A stretch of 64,000 nucleotides of DNA from Ascaphus truei (taxonomy: Eukaryota; Chordata; Amphibia; Anura; Ascaphidae), in NCBI GenBank assembly GCA_036426205.1, contig CM071574.1:16720381-16784380 (forward strand), given 5' to 3'. Below, one piece after another: positions 35,701 to 44,700 of the stretch. The position numbers and the translations under genes are program-made. Under the pieces are notes generated by a model. The model saw nothing but the letters and a program-made list of their open reading frames with translations. It was not told where the DNA came from and searched no databases. Position 1 is the first letter of the stretch. Every line of letters begins with the position of its first letter.

Positions 35701-38700
35701 TCCTGTTACAAAGCTCTCCAAATCCTGATTGCGTGCCTTGCTTACATAATGGTCGTCTTTCCGTTTCAATGAATCCTTCAGTGTAACTCAGCAGCTACAA
35801 TGCATCCTTATATTACTAAGGGAACATTATCTATTGTTGCAGTTTACAGCTCAAACTGCTGGGAACATTTGCAACAAATGATCACAAACAGGAAAGTGTT
35901 GCAAATATCTTTCACTGCTCGGGAGAGGTGGGCTAAAAGCTGCTATAGAAATCAAAGGATGCTTTCAAACTCATTAATAATTAAGAGTTGAATATTTTTT
36001 TTTTCAGAAACAGTCACTATTATCTAATATTACAGAACTGATTTTTTTTTTAAAACCCATATAAGATTTCACATGTTTTTCTGCTTTAATGGGGGACTTC
36101 AGCCTGCACCCTGATATCCGACACTTACATTTCATGTTCCCGCTGTTGGAAACGCAGACATTTTTTCCTCGGTAAGCTATATTGGTGCTTTTGGTTAAAT
36201 ATTCTAAAGCTTAATATCTGTCACTCGCAGCTTTTAGATACCAAGTCAACGGATAGAAAACAAACACTGCTGCACTATATATCCAACGTGGTGAGAGAAA
36301 AGTATGCTCAGGTATCTCTGTTCCACAATGAACTTCATTACGTGGAGAAAGCGGCTGCAGGTAAAGTGCTTCCCTTAGTCTTTATTTCTCGTGTTGTCAA
36401 CATTTTTTTTGCAAGGCCTCATCAATAAAATGTGTCACTCATTGCAAACCGAACTGTAAAGGACATTGCATTAGATAAAGAAAATGCCATGCTTGTATAC
36501 TGTACCGGAACTGTGCAATATTTAGTGTATACCAAGTATTTGAATATTGTTGAGTATTTTATTTTGTATAGGTAGCCTCATCCCTGTTTAACTATTCAGC
36601 TCCAGCATCAAAAGAAATGAAAGCAGCAATACTACTTTTTATTTTATTGTTTTCTTATTTTTATATGTAAAGCATGTGACAATGTATAATTCTACAGTAC
36701 ATGCTTACCTAAGCCTGCAATCGTTTGGTGCTCCTGTTATAAATCTGTCAAAATTCTGATTGTGTGCCTAACATAATGGCTGCTTCAGTCAGTGTAACTC
36801 AGCAGCTACAATGTTACATTATTTATTGCAGCTCAAACTGCTGGGAACATTTGCAACAAATAATCCCAAACAGGAAAGTGTTGCAAAGATATTGCACTGC
36901 TGGGGAGAGGGGTTAAAACCTGGTATAGAAATCAAAGGATGCTTTAAAACTCATTAAAATGGGGATTAAGTGATGGAAAAAAACAGTCACTGTTATCTAA
37001 TACTACAGAAATTATTTATTTGATATATATAAACATAAGATACCGTTCGAAAACAGAGGATTGCACTCAGGTTAATAGGATTGTAATGTAAACAAACACT
37101 GCACAGGTAACCAACGTTTCTCAACGTGGTGCAATGAGGGAATTATAATTTAACATTTATATAGTATATATCTCTATATCTATATAATATCATATACTAC
37201 ATTATTATATATATATATATATCCATATCCACACCCAATCAACCTCTAAAACCAAGTGAAGCTCATGCTCGAAACCAAAATCAATTAAAATCAATTAAAT
37301 CAGGCAAAAACCCACCAAACTTGCGCTCCAGCTATCTCTGATGTGCTGATTCTGCCATTTTGAACTATTTAGTCGGCCATCTTTCTTCGGAAGTCCCTGT
37401 GCATGGATGTTTTTGAGAACGATAAGATTATTACAACTCATTTCCAATATTGTGGTATCATTTTTATTTTATTTTTTTGTTATAACGTTATACTCATTTT
37501 TCTAGCATTAAGCTAAAAGTCAAAACTAAGCCGGACAGATATTTGTATTATTATTTAATTGCCCACCAAGCTTCTAATATATAAGGTTAACTGTCGGCAT
37601 GCCCATCATGTTCCTGGTATTTGCAATGCACATTTAATTGCATACACTGCATTTAATCCTATAGGCTTTGATTCAATGCGTATCATGAGAGTTGCTTGAA
37701 GAAATCTACAAATTATATTCACGGTGGTGAACCTTTTTCTTTTCTAGATCTTTCTTAAAACAAGTGATCCACCAAACATTTATCACATCAGATATGTCTG
37801 AATTATTATTATATGCTGGGGTTTTGTGTTATGTCTGAATTATTATCAGAAATGTCGTCTTTGTATTTTTTAAAAGAAAATCCACTTTTTTCTTTTGTTT
37901 CTACTCTGGTTCCTACAATGAAATATTTAGTTTTTTTTTTAAAGTAGGTTTTGAACACTGTCAATTTGGTGTTACAGGAGCGCCCCCAGCTGGTGATAAT
38001 CCAGTGGTGCTGAGTTTAACCACACTAGGAAGACCATGCAATAATTCCACTGCGATTATTCCTACAGTCCGGCTCTACTCATTCATTTCGCTGTTTTGCA
38101 GTTTCTCTTGAAAATGTCCTTTTGGATGTAAAGGAACTTCAGAGAGGAATGGATCTCGCAAAGCGAGAGTACACTATGCATGACCACAACGTGATGCTGA
38201 AGGAATTCATACACAATAACGAAGGGAGACTGAAGAAATTGCAGGATGATGCAAAAATCTCCCAGGTACCTATACCCTTATTGCATACGTCGTGTGATTA
38301 ATGGCTTTTGGTCTATACAAGTATAATCATATTTTATTTACATATTTTAATAAAGGTCACTTACTCCGAGCCCCAGAATTATCCTTGTTATCAAAAATGA
38401 GGCGTACATTAAATTGCTGGACCATGTCCGATTCTGACCTTGTTGGAATACATAAGGCTGCTAAGAATATACTATATGATTATGGAATTGACACAGTCTC
38501 AGAAGAGGCTGGTTGTACTTGCTGGGGATATTCTTGTCCTGGACCAGATCACTTGTTTTCTTTTACACTTGCAGATTTGGGAAAGGCTCATTATATAGAG
38601 ACCAACGTGTGGAGATATGTAACGTTTTCGCTACAGTTCCCAAAGCAGACACAGTTTGCAGTTTTTTTGCGAAGCACATTTGACGACATTTGCTTAAGTG

Positions 38701-41700
38701 AGAACAGATAACCCGTTATACTGCCATTTTCACATATTTTTGCACATTTTGGTGCTTTTTCCAGCACGTGTGAACATATTCGAGAAAAATGTTCGGGAAT
38801 AAACATATTTTGATATGTTAAAAAAAAGATTGCAAATAACAACAAGTTGGTCTTCTTTTCTTGCAGGATGCCTTTGATGATGCAGTGAAGTATTTTGGGG
38901 AAAACCCCAAAACCACTCCTCCATCCGTATTCTTCCCAGTGTTTGTCAGATTTGTGAAAGCCTATAAGGTACAGTAGGAAGGAACAGCATGCTCTATTTT
39001 AGAACGCCAAATAACCAGATCTGTTCAAAGTGACCGCAACTTCCTGATAGCATTGTCCTAAAGCAGGAGTAGCCAACACTAGTCCTAAAGGGCCACCAAC
39101 AGGTCAGGGTTTAAAGAAATCCCTGCTTCAGCACAGGTGGCTCAGTGGTTGACTGAGCCACTGATTGAGCATGTGCTGAAGCAGGGATATCCTTAAACCC
39201 TGACTTGTTGGTGGCCCCTGAGGACTGGCATTGGTCGCCCCTGTTCTAAAGCATCAGAGTCACTAATGATGTTCTAATGGTTTACACGGGATCCAGGGGG
39301 AGCATGAGGGAAGAAACACAAGCAAAACAGATCTAGGTGCAGTATGAATGGGCAATGGAAAATGAGCTTCCGAAATCTTGGCTCCTGTAGAGTGGCTACT
39401 TACAAGATGTAAGAATAAAAACAGCAGTATGGACAATCAGTCAGTGGTGGGTGTCAATGTAGGAATCATCAAGGTGGCTCAGGTGCTCAGGAGGGTAAGT
39501 CCCAGGTATAGAGAGAGAGAGGAAAAACTTGCATAGCGCAGATCAACCAAGATATAAAACAATTTAATCTGAAATGCACTCACAATGTTACAAATAAAAT
39601 CGGGCATGTCACACTGAATAAGTGTAGATGGAGATCATCAGCCAGCCAGCTCACCGTCCCGCGACTCCCAGTGCACCTCTATCTTTGCCCCTGCTCCGTC
39701 GCGTCACCGCACGGCTTGGCGTCTGACGTCAGATCCGGTTTTGCTTTTCGGTTCGGTGGTAGCTAGACCTTCTGTGATCCTCGCCCAGACTGCTCCATAA
39801 GAAAGAAGACTCCCACTCTACGCGTTTCGCTACGTAATCACGTCGGCTTCATCAGGAGCATGCTGAGTGATACGTAGCGAAACGCTAGAGTGGGAGTCTT
39901 CTTTCTTACGGAGCAGTCTGGAAAGGGATCACAGAGGTCTGGCTACCACCGAAAAGCAAAACCGGATCTGACGTCAGACGCCAAGCCGTGCGGTGACGCG
40001 ACGGAGCAGGGGCAAAGATAAGAGGTGCACTGGGAGTCGCGGGACGGTGAGCTGGCTGGCTGATGATTCCACCTACCTTATTCAGTGTGACATGCCGATT
40101 TATTTGTAACATTGTGAGTGCATTCAGATTAAATTGTTTTATATTGGTTGATCTGCGCTATGCAAGTTTTTCCTCTCTCTCTCTATACCTGGGACTTACC
40201 CTCCTGAGCACCTGAGCCACCTTGATGATTCCTACATTGACACCCACCACTGACTGATTGTCCATACTGCTGTTTTTATTCTTACATCTTGTAAGTAGCC
40301 ATTCTACAGGAGCCAAGATTTTGGAAGCTCATTTTCCATTGCCCATTCATACTGCACTTAGATCTGTTTTGCTTGTGTTTCTTCCCTCATGCTCCCCCTG
40401 GATCCCGTGCAAACCAATGCAACATTTGGGACGAGTGAAGACTATCCCTTCCAGTGGGTCTGAGCAGGGGGTGAAATCTTACATTTTATTTTTGTGTCAC
40501 ATTTTTATCACTTCACATTGTTTTTGTGTGTGTTATTGAATTGTTGTTTTTTCACCTATTAGAGAGGTTTATATATTTTCACTTTATTTATAGTGATTAC
40601 CCTTTATTTGTTTTTGCGCCTATTTTTTCATCTTACTACCAATACTAATGATGTTCTGACATTGTTTCTGTTTCAATTGGATGAGTCTATGGGAGAGGTC
40701 TTTACTTGCGAATATATGGTCATCTTCAGCACTTCCAGCCGTTTTACACGATGCGCGTGTTGTTTACAATTCCACAGCTTGCTGATGAGGAGAACGAGCT
40801 GAGAAAGAAACAGGAGCAAGCGCTCATCGAAAAACTCCTGGAGCAAGAGGCAATGATGGGGGAGCAGGACCAAAAGGTTTTCTATTCTCACACTTTCCAC
40901 CCTAGGGAAACACCATGTGGGTCTGAACCTGTGTGCGGCTCCTATTCAATGTGCTGGAAAGATGTCTTCCCCTTGCTACAAGAGAGATCAGCTCCATACT
41001 AATAAATGCCACTGAAGTCTTCTCCAGCACAGGGGAGAGGACTTCCCAGCATACTCAGTGAGGGCTTAAGTTGTTTAACCCTTACATTGCCAAGGGGCAC
41101 AACTAGAAAACGAGCCAAAAACTCATGATGTTGCTACTAGATCATGGGTCATCGTCATATGAAGAAAGCCCATTTCTTTTTGTACATATTGCCTTTACTT
41201 GACCCCTTTTCTCTCAGTTCAGTGTCTACATCAGGAATGGTCAACTCCAGTCCTCAAGGGCTACCAACAGGTCAGGTTTTAAGACTGTCCCGGCTTCAGC
41301 ACAGGTGGCTCCATCAGTGACTGAGCCACTGATTTCACCCCCTGTGCTGAAGCCGGGATATTCTTAAAACCTGGCCTGTTGGTAGACCACGGGGACTGGA
41401 CTTGGTCACTCCTGGTGTATAGCTATTAACCGCACAACTAGAACATCTCATGCACTATTCCTTTTTGAATAGTTAGGCAGACGCTTTGGAGCAAAACCAG
41501 TGCATAAAAAAATGAATCCTAGTGAAAGTCCTGGGAGTTTTATCTTTGACAAATGTGGTGCAATTCTTTTTGTGCTGGTGTTTCCCGAGCTATGCAGGCC
41601 GGAGAGTTCAGTAAATAACCACTTTGGTACCTTTTTTGAAAACTGAACTCATGTACCAACTACTACTTTATTATTTTTTCCCCTTTTTTATTTAATATAT

Positions 41701-44700
41701 TCCAGTCTCCACATAAATCAAAGCGGCAACAGCAAGAGTTAATTTCCGAGTTAAGGAAGAGACAAGTCAAAGATAGTAGACATGTTTACGAGGGGAAAGA
41801 CGGAGCTATTGAAGACATCATAACAGGTAAGGGGGATTATCTCGGCAAACTGAAGCGCAGTAGGCCCTACATTAAACGTAGTTACTGTCAGGGCACAGTC
41901 AGCACATGTAACGTGTTTGAGATATACATAGACTGCATTTCATGGACTTACGGGTAACTAACGCCTGATCTCCAAAAGGGATGTATATTTGAGGAAACAA
42001 AACGTAATGGTAACAAAACAGAGGCTTCTAATGAACCACTTTATCTAGAAAGGTGCACTATCCATTTCTTTTGTGAAACTTTGGACTTGTTTTTGCTATT
42101 GCCGTTTATATGTTATTTTCCCTATCTGTGACGACTGAAAAATGGTTACCTTAGGCTAAGTAAATGGATCATTATACTTTTCCGAAAACCAATACAGAAC
42201 AAGAATAACAATTACCCCTGACCTTGCTTTATAGCCAATCAAAGTCCATGGTTTCAGAAAAATATAATGTATTGTACATATAGTTGACAAACAGCATTTA
42301 TGCTTCCTTTCAATAAATGAATTGCAATGTTCCACTTGGATGATCACATTACCGGCTGCCAACTGTGTATGACTTTTTTGCACCATGCCAGCTTTTTCCA
42401 TACCCCAAGGGTTCTTGTCAGGTACTATTCATTTCTGCCTTATTTGCTTTATGCATGATTCTTAGCACAAACTAGTTCCCCAGGGAAGCACTTGCCAACC
42501 TCTTCAGTGCACGAGAGGCCGGCCGTGTGTTCACTTTGCAATGTGTTCCAGGCCCTTTAGCACTGAAGAGAAGTGTAATACTTTAGGCAAGCTACCTAAC
42601 AGCAATAGAAGTGGCAGGTTCCTGCATGCCATGCAAAGTCCTAGTCACTCTTAAAATCCTTCTCCCTGGCTAAACAAACACGATGACTACAATTTAACAT
42701 CCAGCTTGCTGCTATATGGAATGTACTAACATTGAGCTTTCCAAATGGACATTCATGGGCAGATATGTACAGTGCAGAGCATTACACCAGCACATCTTTA
42801 TGTGAGCTCTGTTGTATCCCAAGTCCAATGGGGTAATAATAATTGTAGCAAAAACTGCCGCACTTGGCAAAATATGTAATTGATAAAAAATGTTTTTGCA
42901 ACAAATATTGTTACTAGTTTGGTGGCTCTTTAACACTGAGCCATCTCACGTATGTTTAGAATCATTGTGCTTAGGTTATAGGTGATATTTACTCAACTGT
43001 GCTAAACCAGAAGACACTTAACAGCCCATTCAATGTAATGGTCAATAGGGTATCTTATGGGTTAGCACCACTTAGTAAATATGGCCCTGTGTGTTTGGCC
43101 ACTGAGCATAGATGTGCATGAATGTATCTTTTTGAGAGAATCGAATGCTTTGCTGCTGCTGCTGCCAATACATTCTTGAACAGCCAGCATTTGGTGAGTT
43201 AATCACAATGGCGGCTTCAAATATGATTTCATTTACCAAATGGTAAAAAAATATATAATTTTCTATTCCGTAGAAATGCTTTAATTGCTCTGGTAGTTTA
43301 GATGCTTTCCATGTAAAGAAGTGATTATGTACCTTTCTTGAATACTTCTATAGGTACAAATAAATGTGTGTGATAACTTATTCAACTGTATAAGAGTACA
43401 CCATAAAAAAAATGCAAAACAAAGAAAATATTCTTTTGATTTATAATTTTTTATATCTGTATAAAAGCCTTTTCTAGAGTTTGACCTGTGAGACCACGTA
43501 TAGAATTGATTAATTTTTTAATTATAATTCTTTAAAGACAGCCCAATATAACCTTAGCAGAGCACTAACATTGTACTAATGCAATAGATCTTTGCTTCTT
43601 ACTTTATTCTGTTTGTCTTGTTTGGCTGTTATTTTCCATGCAGTGCTGAAGACAGTTCCCTTTACCGCTCGAACAGCCAAGCGTGGCTCTCGGTTTTTCT
43701 GCGACCCAGTTCTCACTGAGGAATTCCATTACTAAAATATTACTCTTTCACACCTGATGCTCTTAAAAGGTTGCTGTAGGTTTTTGAAATATTTCTCCAT
43801 GTTTAAGGATCACCACAAGTATCTGAGTGGATTATGTTGCCTGCTGTCTACATGGAGTTGTACTACATGTCACTTCATTGCATGCCATTGGATTTACATA
43901 TACCTCCCCCACCCCTCCCCCTTGCATAGTTGCATCCACGTGTTCTGCATGAGACATTTGGCCATCCTCACATTTTTGAGCATCATAGGCTTGGGTAGCA
44001 CATGCTATGGGACAGGAAGTGCTCATGTCACAAAATACTAAATAGAATGCTTTAATTGGACTTACTCACAATATGTGGCATTTCAATTGACTTTTCAATG
44101 CCATTTCTTAATGGAGATATATATGATGCCTGACGGGATGTTACTTGTGTAATTAAATAAAGTAGATCGTTCCATTAAAGAACAATGCCTTCGCTTTAAA
44201 TGGATAAAAATGTATCTTTTGACAACACCGTCTCCTCTCGTTTTTCCATGTCTTATTAGTTTATTTTTCAATGCTATTCATTTTGTAGAATGCCTTCCTA
44301 CACCTTCTGTTCTAACTGGCTCCTGCATGTTTACATTTGCATGCAAAACAAAACGTATAAGCACAGAATCCTCTTTCATTTAGGTTCTGGTTTTCAGTTC
44401 CAAGACAACATAATTTTCGTAAACATTGAGTTGTACAGTCTAGTTTTTGTTTTTTCAAACTACAGTATATGTGGCTTGGATTTCTAATGTATATAATGTA
44501 ATGTAATAAGATTATATTTTACAAGAAATTATACATATAGATAATTTTGTTACCCAATTGAAATGCGCAGCTTCAAATAGCAGCGATATTTAGATAAATA
44601 ATCACCTAGGTGGTGTTCAGAGAAGCTGTCCGAACTCCTGTATGTCCTAATGGTAATCACACCGGAGGTGCTGCCAACTTTGTGTAACCTCTTTATCTCA

